Below, piece by piece: positions 54,883 to 63,785 of a stretch of DNA of 64,000 bases; position 1 is the stretch's first letter, and every line of letters starts with the position of its first letter. This DNA comes from Paenibacillus taichungensis. Its GTDB lineage: Bacteria > Bacillota > Bacilli > Paenibacillales > Paenibacillaceae. Under the pieces are notes generated by a model, which did not search any database, was not told the origin of the DNA, and saw only the letters and a program-made list of their open reading frames with translations. The position numbers and the translations under genes are program-made. The stretch covers positions 62,001 through 126,000 of the forward strand of contig NZ_QEVW01000009.1 of assembly GCF_003287275.1 (NCBI RefSeq), in the 5' to 3' direction.

Positions 54883-56580
54883 ATGAAAAGGAAAAGTCTA
54901 TTAGTCCTTTTGACGCTGATTTTGGCGTTCGGTACCGTACTTGCAGCGTGCGGATCGAAAAACGAAGGCACAGGTAACACCGATACTGGTTCTGCAACCG
55001 AAGGAAATGGTCTTGCTAAAGATCAAATCCTGAAAATTAACCTGTCAGCTGAACCTCCTACGTTAGACCCGGCTCAAGCAAAAGACAGCCAAACAAACAC
55101 TGTACTGAAATTCTTGTATGAAGGTCTTGTGCGTATCGACCCTGATGGCAAAGAAGCTCCAGGTGTTGCTAAAGACTGGACAATTTCCGAAGATGGTTTG
55201 AAATATGTTTTCAACCTGAATCCGGATGCTAAATGGAGCAACGGTGATGCAATCACTGCCGAAGACTTTGTACGTTCTTGGGAACGTGCTTTGAAACCGG
55301 AAACAGCTTCTCCATATGCTTACCAATTGTATTACATCAAAGGTGCTGAGGGTTACAACCTGAGCAAAGACGAAACATATAAAGGCACTAAAATCACAGA
55401 CTTCTCTCAAGTAGGTGTTAAAGCTACTGATGAGCACACGCTGGAAGTAACGTTGGAAAACCCAACACCTTACTTCTTGGGTCTGACAGCATTCTACACG
55501 TACTACCCAGTACACAAGTCTGCTGACACGAATGACAAATTCTTCACAGACTACAAAAACATGATCGTTAACGGACCATTCACTATGGATCAATACGCTA
55601 AAGGTCAAAAAATCGTCGTGAAGAAAAACGAAGGCTACCATGCAGCTTCCGATATCAAATTGTCTGAGATCAACATGTCCCTGACAAACAGCAGTGCTTC
55701 CGAACTGCAAGCTTACAAGTCTGGACAATTGGACTACACAGGCGCACCTAACGGTGAAATTCCTTCCGACCAAATTCCTTCTGTAAAGGCGGAATTGCCG
55801 GACGAGTTTAAAGCTACTGGTATTGCAAGTACTTACTACTACCAGTTCAATGTTAATGAAGCTCCATTTAACAACGTTAAAATCCGTAAGGCCTTTGCAA
55901 TGTCAATCGAGCGTCAATTGATCGTTGACAAAGTAACACAAGGTGGACAAATTCCAGCTTTCGGCTTTGTACCTCCAGGTATCCGCGGTGAAAACGGCGA
56001 ATTCCGTGATGAGCATAAAGACGACTACTTCACTGAAAACGTAGAAGAAGCTAAGAAATTGCTTGCTGAAGGTATGAAAGAAGAAGGCTACACAACATTG
56101 CCAGCAGTAACATTGATCTATAACACTAGTGACGGTCACGCGAAAATCGCTCTTGCTGTTGCAGATATGTGGAAGAAAAACCTTGGTGTTGACGTGAAAA
56201 CGGAAAACCAAGAGTGGGGCGTATTCCTTGAGAACCGTCAAAACCAAAACTTCCAAGTTGCTCGTGCAGGTTGGTCTGCGGACTACAACGATCCGTACAA
56301 CTTCTTGGAAATGTGGACTACTGGAAACACAAACAATGATTCCAAATTCAGCAACGAACAGTATGACAAAGATGTTAAAGAAACTGTAAAATCGGCTGAT
56401 CCAGCTACACGTATGGCTGCATTTGCAGATGCTGAGAAAATCCTGATTCAAGATGAAATGGGCGTAATGCCGATTTATTACTACACTAATGTATCTTTGA
56501 CTAAGCCTTATCTGAAAGGCGTACAACTTGATTTCAGTGGAGCAATTGACTTCACTCGTGCATATCTGGAAGAGAAATAA
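54883..56580 (+). CDS. oppA: Oligopeptide ABC transporter, substrate-binding lipoprotein
   Basis: 565 aa SBP family 5. Lipoprotein signal with LAACGS (Cys23), an acidic/Thr-rich linker, then the two-lobed peptide-binding fold: NLSAEPPTLDPAQAKDSQT, FLYEGLVRIDPDGK, WSNGDAITAEDFVRSWERAL and the C-lobe RKAFAMSIERQLIVDK. It captures peptides outside the cell for the OppBC-DF pore. A strong terminator follows it, so more binding protein than membrane components is expected. Codons are strongly biased to abundant tRNAs. Confidence 0.93.
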   Translation: MKRKSLLVLLTLILAFGTVLAACGSKNEGTGNTDTGSATEGNGLAKDQILKINLSAEPPTLDPAQAKDSQTNTVLKFLYEGLVRIDPDGKEAPGVAKDWTISEDGLKYVFNLNPDAKWSNGDAITAEDFVRSWERALKPETASPYAYQLYYIKGAEGYNLSKDETYKGTKITDFSQVGVKATDEHTLEVTLENPTPYFLGLTAFYTYYPVHKSADTNDKFFTDYKNMIVNGPFTMDQYAKGQKIVVKKNEGYHAASDIKLSEINMSLTNSSASELQAYKSGQLDYTGAPNGEIPSDQIPSVKAELPDEFKATGIASTYYYQFNVNEAPFNNVKIRKAFAMSIERQLIVDKVTQGGQIPAFGFVPPGIRGENGEFRDEHKDDYFTENVEEAKKLLAEGMKEEGYTTLPAVTLIYNTSDGHAKIALAVADMWKKNLGVDVKTENQEWGVFLENRQNQNFQVARAGWSADYNDPYNFLEMWTTGNTNNDSKFSNEQYDKDVKETVKSADPATRMAAFADAEKILIQDEMGVMPIYYYTNVSLTKPYLKGVQLDFSGAIDFTRAYLEEK

Positions 56581-56607
56581 GTTGTTCTGAAGTCTATATG
56601 ATTACTT

Positions 56608-56650
56608 CGGGATATATATGTGGAATTCCATATATATCCCGATTTTTTTG
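56608..56650 (+). terminator. Intra-operon terminator between oppA and oppB
   Basis: CGGGATATATATG (56608-56620) pairs with CATATATATCCCG (56629-56641) and is followed by ATTTTTTTG. Confidence 0.9.
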
Positions 56651-56698
56651 TATGTGCACCGATTTTCCTTATAATTCTTGAAATTTCCGATAAATGGA

Positions 56699-56728
56699 TT
56701 GGACATTATTCTTGTCTAATTCTACAAT
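56699..56728 (+). promoter_or_regulatory. Possible secondary promoter for oppB-oppC-oppDF
   Basis: TTGGAC (56699-56704), 18-base spacer, TACAAT (56723-56728), between the oppA terminator and the oppB ribosome site. Confidence 0.55.
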
Positions 56729-56769
56729 CGATTTGTATACAAAATATTGTTTGTGGAGGTGTGCAAGGG

Positions 56770-57702
56770 TTGGTTAAGTACGTGCTGAAAAAACTGCTAT
56801 TTATGCTGCTATCGCTTTTCATACTCGCATCAGCAACCTTCTTCCTGATGAAGGCCATTCCGGGTGACCCTTTTACATCCGAGAAAAAAGTATCACCTGA
56901 AATCCGGGCACTTTTGGAAGTGAAGTATGGTTTGGACAAACCGATGTATGAACAATACCTAAAGTATATGGGTGGAATCATCAAAGGTGATTTCGGGGTT
57001 TCTATGAAATACCTGAATCAAGATGTAACTGGTATGATCACTCAAACGTTTACAGCATCACTGAAACTAGGAATCTTTGCGATTATTATCTCAATTGTTG
57101 TGGGTGTCTTGTTGGGGCTTATTGCCGCAGTGTACCATCGCAAGTTAATTGATGATATTACGATGATTCTGGCTGTTATCGGGATTGCTGTACCGAGTTT
57201 CTTGCTCGCATCCCTAGTGCAATATGTTTTTGCATTCAAACTCGGCTGGTTTAACGTTATGGGCTTCGACGGCCCACTCGACTATGTGCTTCCGGTTGCA
57301 GCCTTGTCTGCATCACCAATTGCCTTTATCGCTCGTTTGACGCGTTCAAGCATGTTGGAAGTGTTGCATGCAGATTACATCAAGACAGCCAAAGCCAAAG
57401 GTTTGAAATGGCCGGCTATTATGTTTAAACACGTTTTACGTAACGGTATTCTGCCAGTTGTTACTTATGTTGGTCCAATGACAGCGAACATTATTACAGG
57501 TTCCGTTGTAATTGAACAGATCTTTAACATTGGTGGGATTGGTAAAGTATTTGTAGAAAGTATTACGAATCGTGATTATACGATGATTATGGGGATCACA
57601 ATTTTCTATGGTATTCTCTTGATGCTTGCACGTTTCCTGACGGATATTGCTTACGTGCTGATCGATCCTAGAATTAAGCTAGAAAGCCGGAAGGGGGCAT
57701 AA
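56770..57702 (+). CDS. oppB: Oligopeptide ABC transporter permease OppB
   Basis: 310 aa, six helices. Start TTG 56770 lies 10 bases after GGAGG; the longer frame from 56620 runs through the terminator and is rejected. The N-terminal VKYVLKKLLFMLLSLFIL helix, the AIPGDPF segment and the permease EAA-type loop (ADYIKTAKAKGLKWPAIMFK, about 205-224) are as in OppB/DppB. oppC follows after 2 bases. Confidence 0.93.
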   Translation: MVKYVLKKLLFMLLSLFILASATFFLMKAIPGDPFTSEKKVSPEIRALLEVKYGLDKPMYEQYLKYMGGIIKGDFGVSMKYLNQDVTGMITQTFTASLKLGIFAIIISIVVGVLLGLIAAVYHRKLIDDITMILAVIGIAVPSFLLASLVQYVFAFKLGWFNVMGFDGPLDYVLPVAALSASPIAFIARLTRSSMLEVLHADYIKTAKAKGLKWPAIMFKHVLRNGILPVVTYVGPMTANIITGSVVIEQIFNIGGIGKVFVESITNRDYTMIMGITIFYGILLMLARFLTDIAYVLIDPRIKLESRKGA

Positions 57703-57704
57703 CG

Positions 57705-58631
57705 TTGTCTGGCACGAATAACAACAATAATGAAACGGTGAACACAGGCCTGGATAGTCAGGCAGCGTTGAAATCGCAAGAGAGTGTATCGCTATTCAAA
57801 GACGCTATGTATAGACTTGCAACGAACAAGGCCGCTATGATTAGTTTGGCTGTTCTAGTCCTTGTTGTCATTTTCTCTATGATTGGTCCAACTTCTTTGT
57901 TCACAAGTTATAATTATTATTCCAATGATTTGTTGAATGCCAATGCTGCACCGAGTGCTGAACACTGGTTCGGAACAGATGAACTGGGCCGTGATGTATG
58001 GGTAAGAACCTGGGTAGGTGCACGTGTGTCTCTTACTGTAGGTTTGGCTGCTGCTTTGATTGACCTTGTCATCGGGGTAATTTATGGAGCCATCATGGGC
58101 TTCTACGGTGGACGTGTGGACGGCATCATGAACAAGTTCTCCGAGATCTTGTACTCCCTGCCTTACATGCTCGTAGTTATCTTGTTGCTGGTTGTATTGG
58201 AGCCAAGTCTGACAACGATTATCATTGCACTCACTATTACAGGATGGATCAGTATGTCCTGGATTGTACGTGGTGAGATTATGCAACTAAAAAACAGAGA
58301 CTTTATCCTTGCTGCTCGTTCCATGGGCGCAAGCACTGGACGTCAACTCTTCCGTCATTTGTTGCCAAATGCTGTCGGACCAATTCTCGTTACATTGACG
58401 TTGTCTATCCCAAATGCCATCTTCGCAGAAGCATTCTTGAGCTTCCTCGGATTGGGTGTATCTGCACCTAAATCCTCTCTTGGATCTATGATCAATGATG
58501 CACTTACAGGCTGGACGCTGTATCCTTGGCGGATGTGGTTCCCTGCAGGTTTGATGGTTATGACAATGCTCGCATTTAACTTGCTTGGTGACGGCTTGCG
58601 CGACGCGCTTGATCCGAAATTACGTAAATAG
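57705..58631 (+). CDS. oppC: Oligopeptide ABC transporter permease OppC
   Basis: 308 aa. TTG start after AAGGGGGC. Disordered Asn/Thr-rich N-terminus, then the OppC_N helix, [20 protein letters not shown] near 87-106 and the EAA loop [20 protein letters not shown] near 197-216. Forms the peptide pore with OppB. Confidence 0.93.
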   Translation: MSGTNNNNNETVNTGLDSQAALKSQESVSLFKDAMYRLATNKAAMISLAVLVLVVIFSMIGPTSLFTSYNYYSNDLLNANAAPSAEHWFGTDELGRDVWVRTWVGARVSLTVGLAAALIDLVIGVIYGAIMGFYGGRVDGIMNKFSEILYSLPYMLVVILLLVVLEPSLTTIIIALTITGWISMSWIVRGEIMQLKNRDFILAARSMGASTGRQLFRHLLPNAVGPILVTLTLSIPNAIFAEAFLSFLGLGVSAPKSSLGSMINDALTGWTLYPWRMWFPAGLMVMTMLAFNLLGDGLRDALDPKLRK

Positions 58632-58648
58632 AAATAGGAGGTGGGATT

Positions 58649-60412
58649 ATGGAGCCGATTTTAACAGTCAAAGACCTGAGTGTGTCATTTACGACGCGTT
58701 CTGGTGAGTTTGATGCCGTTAAAAATGTGAGTTTTGAACTTGGCAAAGGAGAGACGCTGGGGATCGTAGGTGAATCCGGTAGTGGTAAGAGTGTTACTGC
58801 CCAAACCATCATGAAATTGATTCCCTCCCCGCCTTCGAAGGTCAAAAGCGGAGAAATTACTTTTCACGGGCAGGACCTGCTGAATAAGACAGATAAACAG
58901 ATGGAAGCCATCCGTGGTAAAGATATCGGCATGATCTTCCAGGATCCAATGACTTCTTTGAATCCTACCATCAAAATTGGTAAGCAAATCACTGAGGTAC
59001 TGCGTAAACATCAGAATATGTCCAAAAAAGAAGCCGAGAAAAGCGCATTGGAAATGCTTGAACTTGTAGGCATCAAAAATGCGGAAGCGCGTATGAACCA
59101 TTATCCGCACCAATTTTCCGGTGGTATGCGCCAGCGTGCTATGATTGCAATTGCCTTGGCATGCCGTCCATCCCTTCTGATTGCGGATGAGCCAACAACT
59201 GCACTCGACGTAACGATTCAGGCACAAATCTTGGATGTTATGAAAGACATGCAGCAAAAACTTGGAACTTCTATCATGCTTATCACGCATGACCTTGGAG
59301 TTGTCGCAGGAATGTGTGATCGTGTTGTCGTTATGAAGGAAGGCGAAGTTGTTGAAACTGGAACAACTGCTGAAATCTTCAGTAATCCTCAACATCCATA
59401 CACGATTAAATTGCTGAATGCTCTTCCTCGTCTGGACGAGCCTAAAAAAGAAAAGCCTACTCCAGTTGGTATTATCAAAGGTGCCAACAAGCCGCTGGTT
59501 CAAGTGAAGAACCTGAAACAATACTTCAATTTGGGCAAAGGGAACATTCTCAAAGCGGTTAATGATGTTAGCTTTGATATTTTTGAAGGCGAAACACTTG
59601 GAGTTGTAGGGGAGTCTGGCTGTGGTAAATCCACAACTGGCCGTACAATTCTGCGCCTTTATGAGCCAACAGGTGGAAATGTTAACTTTAATGGAACGGA
59701 TATTTACAAGCTGTCTCCGCGCAAGATGAAAGAAATGCGCAAAGATATGCAGATGATTTTCCAGGATCCTTATGCATCTTTGAACCCACGTTTCAACGTT
59801 ATGGATATCATCGGTGAATCCCTTGATATTCATGGTCTGGCATCAAGTAAGGCAGAGCGGAAGAGACGCGTTGAAGAATTGCTTGATCTTGTAGGTTTGA
59901 ATCCTAGCCATGCACTCCGTTATCCACATGAATTCTCAGGTGGTCAAAGACAACGGATTGGGATTGCCCGTGCATTGGCCGTAGACCCTAAATTCATCAT
60001 CTGTGATGAGCCATTGTCAGCATTGGACGTGTCCATTCAGGCTCAGGTCGTTAATTTGCTTGAAGAACTTCAGCAACGTCTCGGCTTGACATACCTGTTC
60101 ATTGCGCATGACTTGTCCATGGTTAAACATATCAGTGACCGTGTAGCTGTAATGTACATGGGTAAAGTGGTGGAGTTGGCAGAAAGTGAAGAACTTTATG
60201 CTAATCCGATTCACCCTTACACCAAAACATTGCTGTCTGCTATCCCTGTACCTGATCCGGAAGTAGAGGCGAGCAAACGTCGCATTTTGCTGCCGGAAGA
60301 ACAAGCGCTTAAGAATGGATCTGGTGGTCCTGTAAATGATCCTTACAACCTGCAGAACGCTCAATTAATTGAGGTATCCAAAGGTCACTGGGTTGCAGAA
60401 CCTTACGTATAA
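58649..60412 (+). CDS. Fused oligopeptide transporter ATPase (OppD-OppF in one chain)
   Basis: 587 aa with two complete ABC modules. First: Walker [10 protein letters not shown] (about 42-50), signature [12 protein letters not shown], Walker [13 protein letters not shown]. Second, starting about residue 285: Walker [10 protein letters not shown] (about 325), signature [12 protein letters not shown], Walker [13 protein letters not shown]; each ends with the HPYT motif of the oligopeptide/dipeptide family (Fe-S-less here by eye). The separate OppD and OppF of B. subtilis are merged, as in GsiA. GGAGGTG precedes the ATG. Confidence 0.92.
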   Translation: MEPILTVKDLSVSFTTRSGEFDAVKNVSFELGKGETLGIVGESGSGKSVTAQTIMKLIPSPPSKVKSGEITFHGQDLLNKTDKQMEAIRGKDIGMIFQDPMTSLNPTIKIGKQITEVLRKHQNMSKKEAEKSALEMLELVGIKNAEARMNHYPHQFSGGMRQRAMIAIALACRPSLLIADEPTTALDVTIQAQILDVMKDMQQKLGTSIMLITHDLGVVAGMCDRVVVMKEGEVVETGTTAEIFSNPQHPYTIKLLNALPRLDEPKKEKPTPVGIIKGANKPLVQVKNLKQYFNLGKGNILKAVNDVSFDIFEGETLGVVGESGCGKSTTGRTILRLYEPTGGNVNFNGTDIYKLSPRKMKEMRKDMQMIFQDPYASLNPRFNVMDIIGESLDIHGLASSKAERKRRVEELLDLVGLNPSHALRYPHEFSGGQRQRIGIARALAVDPKFIICDEPLSALDVSIQAQVVNLLEELQQRLGLTYLFIAHDLSMVKHISDRVAVMYMGKVVELAESEELYANPIHPYTKTLLSAIPVPDPEVEASKRRILLPEEQALKNGSGGPVNDPYNLQNAQLIEVSKGHWVAEPYV

Positions 60413-60450
60413 AAAGTACAAATTTCATTTGGACTTATCCATGAATATCA

Positions 60451-60478
60451 AACCGCCAACTTTGTTCGGCGGTTTTTT
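60451..60478 (+). terminator. Terminator of the opp operon
   Basis: AACCGCC (60451-60457) pairs with GGCGGTT (60468-60474), ten-base loop, followed by T. Confidence 0.9.
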
Positions 60479-60498
60479 ATTTTTTGATGCACTTTCTT

Positions 60499-60528
60499 TT
60501 GACGAAGAGGGCTCTCATTCGGTACAAT
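60499..60528 (+). promoter_or_regulatory. Sigma-A promoter of bshC(-ahcY)
   Basis: TTGACG (60499-60504), 18-base spacer, TACAAT (60523-60528), 39 bases before the bshC start. Confidence 0.75.
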
Positions 60529-60567
60529 CAAGAAAGGCTCTTTGAAGCAGAATAGGAGGCAGACCTC

Positions 60568-62199
60568 ATGAAAGGTATTACCGAGGCACTCCGCAGCGGA
60601 ACTCGACTTGCAGAAGACTATGTCTGTTCAAGGGATGCTGCGCGTGGCCTTTACGAGTATGACATTCGCTGGGAATCGGGGCTTCATACGCGTGCCGAGT
60701 GGCTAGACCAATCGGAGAACACTCGTATTCCTCGTCAACGTCTGGCAGAGTATCTACGTATATATAATAAACGGGTGAACGATCATGGTGCTGTTCATGA
60801 ATCCATCACACGTCTCGCGGAACAAGATGCGTTGGTTGTAACGGGAGGACAGCAAAGCGGCCTGCTTACAGGTCCGTTGTTTGTAATTTACAAAGCAGCA
60901 AGTGTGGTTGCAGCTGCGCGGGAAGCGGAGAACAGGCTACAACGGCCAGTCGTTCCCGTTTTTTGGATTGCAGGAGAAGACCATGACTGGGATGAAGTGA
61001 ACCACACATACTTGCCTGACGCCAGCGGGGACATGAAGAAGATCAAGTTACAAGGGCGGTTTGCAGGCAGGGATTCCGTGAGTTATGTCCGTGTGGAAAC
61101 GGAACAATGGATGACTGTGCTGGAGCAGGTGGAACATCTGTTACCGGATACGGTGCACAAACCAGGATTAATGAAGTTGGTTACGGAGATTCATCAGTCG
61201 AGTTCAAACTTGAGTGATGCGTTTGCCCGTTTAATCTCAGCGTTATTCGGCAGCAGTGGACTTGTTTTGATGGATGCCGCAGATCCAGACTTACGCAGGC
61301 TTGAGCAGCCTGTATTTGATCGTTTGATTCGTGAAAATGGGACATTACGCCAAGCATATGCACAAGGTGCCTCCGCGTTGGAACAAGCCGGATATGCCAT
61401 GCCAGCTGAAGTCGCGGAAGATGGGGCCAATCTGTTTTACATACATGAAGGGGCGCGGTTGCTTCTGATGTTGAAAGACGGCTTGTATGGCGACCGTAAA
61501 GGTCTGGTTTCATTTACAGAAGAGCGACTGCTTCAGGAACTGGGTGAACATCCCGAGCGGTTTAGCAACAATGTATTGACCCGGCCATTGATGCAAGATT
61601 CCATTTTACCTGTAGCGGCTGTTATCTTAGGTCAAGGTGAGATCGCGTACTGGGGATTGACACGTGAAGCGTTTGCCCGGTTTGGGTTGCAGATGCCAAT
61701 CTTGCTTCCACGTCTGTCCTTTACCATTATGGAAGATGTTCATCACAAACATATGAAGCAGTACGGTCTTTCTTTCCAGGACGTTCAATATCATATGGAA
61801 GAAAAGAAGGAACAGTGGCTGGCACAACAGGAGACCTTCCAGGTCGATGAACAGTTCGAGCGCATTCAACAAGCATTTGCCGATCTATATCGTCCATTAC
61901 TTGATCAGATCGCAGAGATCCACCCTGGTTTGGACCGAATTGGAGATACCAATGTAGGCAAGATCAGCGAACAGATGCAGTATCTGCAACAACAGACCCA
62001 CAAAGCCATCAAAGATAAACACAATGTGAGTCTTAGGCACTGGAACGGGATGCATAACTCACTCTTTCCCATGAACAAACCGCAGGAACGAGTACATAAT
62101 GTACTCTTTTACCTTAACCGTTATGGAACCGAGTGGATTGAACAACTGATTGAAAGTCAGAATGAATTCCGCGGACAACACCAAGTGATCACGTTGTAG
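60568..62199 (+). CDS. bshC: Bacillithiol biosynthesis cysteine-adding enzyme BshC
   Basis: 543 aa, the full family length. It adds cysteine to glucosaminyl-malate in the last step of bacillithiol synthesis. Family segments include VVTGGQQSGLLTGPLFVIYK near 92-111, VFWIAGEDHDWDEVNHTYLP near 131-150 and LPRLSFTIMEDVHHKHM near 380. GGAGG precedes the ATG. In Bacillus (yllA) it directly precedes mraZ; here ahcY lies in between. Confidence 0.94.
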   Translation: MKGITEALRSGTRLAEDYVCSRDAARGLYEYDIRWESGLHTRAEWLDQSENTRIPRQRLAEYLRIYNKRVNDHGAVHESITRLAEQDALVVTGGQQSGLLTGPLFVIYKAASVVAAAREAENRLQRPVVPVFWIAGEDHDWDEVNHTYLPDASGDMKKIKLQGRFAGRDSVSYVRVETEQWMTVLEQVEHLLPDTVHKPGLMKLVTEIHQSSSNLSDAFARLISALFGSSGLVLMDAADPDLRRLEQPVFDRLIRENGTLRQAYAQGASALEQAGYAMPAEVAEDGANLFYIHEGARLLLMLKDGLYGDRKGLVSFTEERLLQELGEHPERFSNNVLTRPLMQDSILPVAAVILGQGEIAYWGLTREAFARFGLQMPILLPRLSFTIMEDVHHKHMKQYGLSFQDVQYHMEEKKEQWLAQQETFQVDEQFERIQQAFADLYRPLLDQIAEIHPGLDRIGDTNVGKISEQMQYLQQQTHKAIKDKHNVSLRHWNGMHNSLFPMNKPQERVHNVLFYLNRYGTEWIEQLIESQNEFRGQHQVITL

Positions 62200-62244
62200 T
62201 GACCTTTTATAATAGAAGGAATAGATAGTTGAGGAGGATGAGGA

Positions 62245-63510
62245 ATGACTACCCCTGCATTGCAAAACAGTATTGTTAAAGATATGGGACTCGCTTCAGA
62301 AGGTCATCTGAAAATTGATTGGGTAGAAGCACATATGCCGGTGTTGAACCGTATACGTAGCCAATTTGAACAGGATCTTCCGTTTAAAGGTTTGAAGGTA
62401 GCCATTTGCCTTCACCTTGAAGCCAAAACAGCTTATCTGGCGAAAGTCATTCAGGCTGGTGGTGCAGAAGTGACAATTACACATAGCAACCCATTGTCAA
62501 CACAGGACGATGTTTGTGCTGCTCTGGTGGAAGACGGCGTTACGGTGTATGCCAAACATAATCCGGATCCGGTTGAGTTCAAAGAACTGCAGCTCCGTGC
62601 ACTTGAAGTAAAACCTGATCTGATCATTGACGACGGTGGAGACTTTGCCACTATTATTGCATCTGAACGTCCTGATCTAGCTGCCACAATTCGTGGCGGA
62701 GCAGAGGAAACGACAACGGGCATCATTCGTCTGAAAGCTTTGGCGAAAGAAGGTCAATTGCGTTTCCCAATGGTTGCAGTCAATGACGCTTATTGCAAGT
62801 ACCTGTTTGATAACCGTTACGGTACAGGTCAGTCTGCTTTTGATGGTATCATCCGTACAACCAATCTGGTTGTTGCAGGAAAGAACGTAGTTGTAGCAGG
62901 TTATGGATGGTGTGGTAAAGGTGTAGCGATGCGTGCCAAAGGGCTCGGAGCAAATGTTATCGTAACGGAAATTGATCCTATTAAAGCCGTAGAAGCACAT
63001 ATGGACGGATTCCGGGTCATGACGATGGTGGAAGCAGCAAAATTGGGTGATTTCTTCATCGCTGTTACCGGCAATAAAGACGTAATCACTGGAGAGCACT
63101 ACGATGTGATGAAGGATGGAGCAATCCTGAGTAATGCGGGTCACTTTGACGTAGAAGTTAACAAACCTGAACTTGCTAAACGTTCCGATTCGATTCGTAC
63201 CGTACGCCGCAACATTGAAGAATATCGCTTCAAAGATGGCCGTAAGATGTATTTGCTTGCTGAAGGACGTCTCGTAAACCTGGGTGCTGCCGATGGACAC
63301 CCTGCCGAGATTATGGATACAACGTTTGCATTGCAAGCGCTGGGTCTCCGTTATGTTAGCGAGAACTATGCCGAATTGGGTAAAACCGTTGTTAATGTAC
63401 CTTATGACATCGACCAACAGGTTGCCAGCTACAAACTAGAAAGCTTGAATATTGCCATCGACTCTTTGTCCGCTGAGCAGGAAAAATATCTGGACAGCTG
63501 GAAATTCTAA
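62245..63510 (+). CDS. ahcY: Adenosylhomocysteinase (SAH hydrolase)
   Basis: 421 aa NAD-dependent enzyme splitting S-adenosylhomocysteine to adenosine and homocysteine. The NAD motif GYGWCGKGVAMRAKGLGA is near 218-235; the catalytic region has EETTTGIIRLKAL and AVNDAYCKYLFDNRYGTGQS; the C-terminus ends EKYLDSWKF, without the KPDHYRY tail of longer eukaryotic-type enzymes. GAGGAGG precedes the ATG, 46 bases after bshC, with no terminator between, so co-transcription is likely. B. subtilis uses Mtn and LuxS instead. No SAH or SAM riboswitch is visible. Confidence 0.94.
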   Translation: MTTPALQNSIVKDMGLASEGHLKIDWVEAHMPVLNRIRSQFEQDLPFKGLKVAICLHLEAKTAYLAKVIQAGGAEVTITHSNPLSTQDDVCAALVEDGVTVYAKHNPDPVEFKELQLRALEVKPDLIIDDGGDFATIIASERPDLAATIRGGAEETTTGIIRLKALAKEGQLRFPMVAVNDAYCKYLFDNRYGTGQSAFDGIIRTTNLVVAGKNVVVAGYGWCGKGVAMRAKGLGANVIVTEIDPIKAVEAHMDGFRVMTMVEAAKLGDFFIAVTGNKDVITGEHYDVMKDGAILSNAGHFDVEVNKPELAKRSDSIRTVRRNIEEYRFKDGRKMYLLAEGRLVNLGAADGHPAEIMDTTFALQALGLRYVSENYAELGKTVVNVPYDIDQQVASYKLESLNIAIDSLSAEQEKYLDSWKF

Positions 63511-63616
63511 GAGGCATCCATTAATTACAAGCTGATTAAGTGCTTCAAAGGGTTTAAAATGGTTTATTAATGATATGGCTCATATGCGGGTGTACGTGCG
63601 CTTGCCCGTAAACGGG

Positions 63617-63661
63617 AAACGTCTTTGATCCTGAGTGACAGGATCAAAGACGTTTTTTTTG
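63617..63661 (+). terminator. Terminator after ahcY
   Basis: AAACGTCTTTGATCCTG (63617-63633) and its perfect complement (63639-63655) around AGTGA, followed by eight or more T. A second small hairpin CCCGT/ACGGG (63605-63616) lies just upstream. Confidence 0.95.
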
Positions 63662-63701
63662 CGGTTGGGAAAATAAAAAATTAAAGCTCGTAAGAAGGGT
63701 T

Positions 63702-63730
63702 TTGATTTTTTTGTGCGAATCTATTATGCT
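63702..63730 (+). promoter_or_regulatory. Promoter of mraZ
   Basis: TTGATT (63702-63707), 17-base spacer, TATGCT (63725-63730), immediately upstream of the MraZ-type repeats. Confidence 0.6.
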
Positions 63731-63734
63731 TAGG

Positions 63735-63769
63735 TGGTGGAAAGTGGGGCAAAGTGGGAGAAACGGGTG
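63735..63769 (+). promoter_or_regulatory. MraZ operator (10-bp-periodic TGGGN repeats)
   Basis: TGGTG (63735), TGGGG (63745), TGGGA (63755) and GGGTG (63765) recur every 10 bases with five-base AAA-containing spacers. MraZ is known to bind direct TGGGN repeats at this spacing and repress its own operon. Confidence 0.8.
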
Positions 63770-63785
63770 AGGAGTGAGTGGGCCA

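Noticed and set aside
58685..59833. 382-codon minus-strand frame opposite the fused Opp ATPase
   Set aside because: Purely a shadow of a strongly codon-biased gene; no domain or start signal. The 309-codon frame opposite typA (42962-43891) is rejected for the same reason.
62200..62244. SAM or SAH riboswitch before ahcY
   Set aside because: Only 45 bases separate bshC and ahcY, with just a ribosome site; no aptamer fits.
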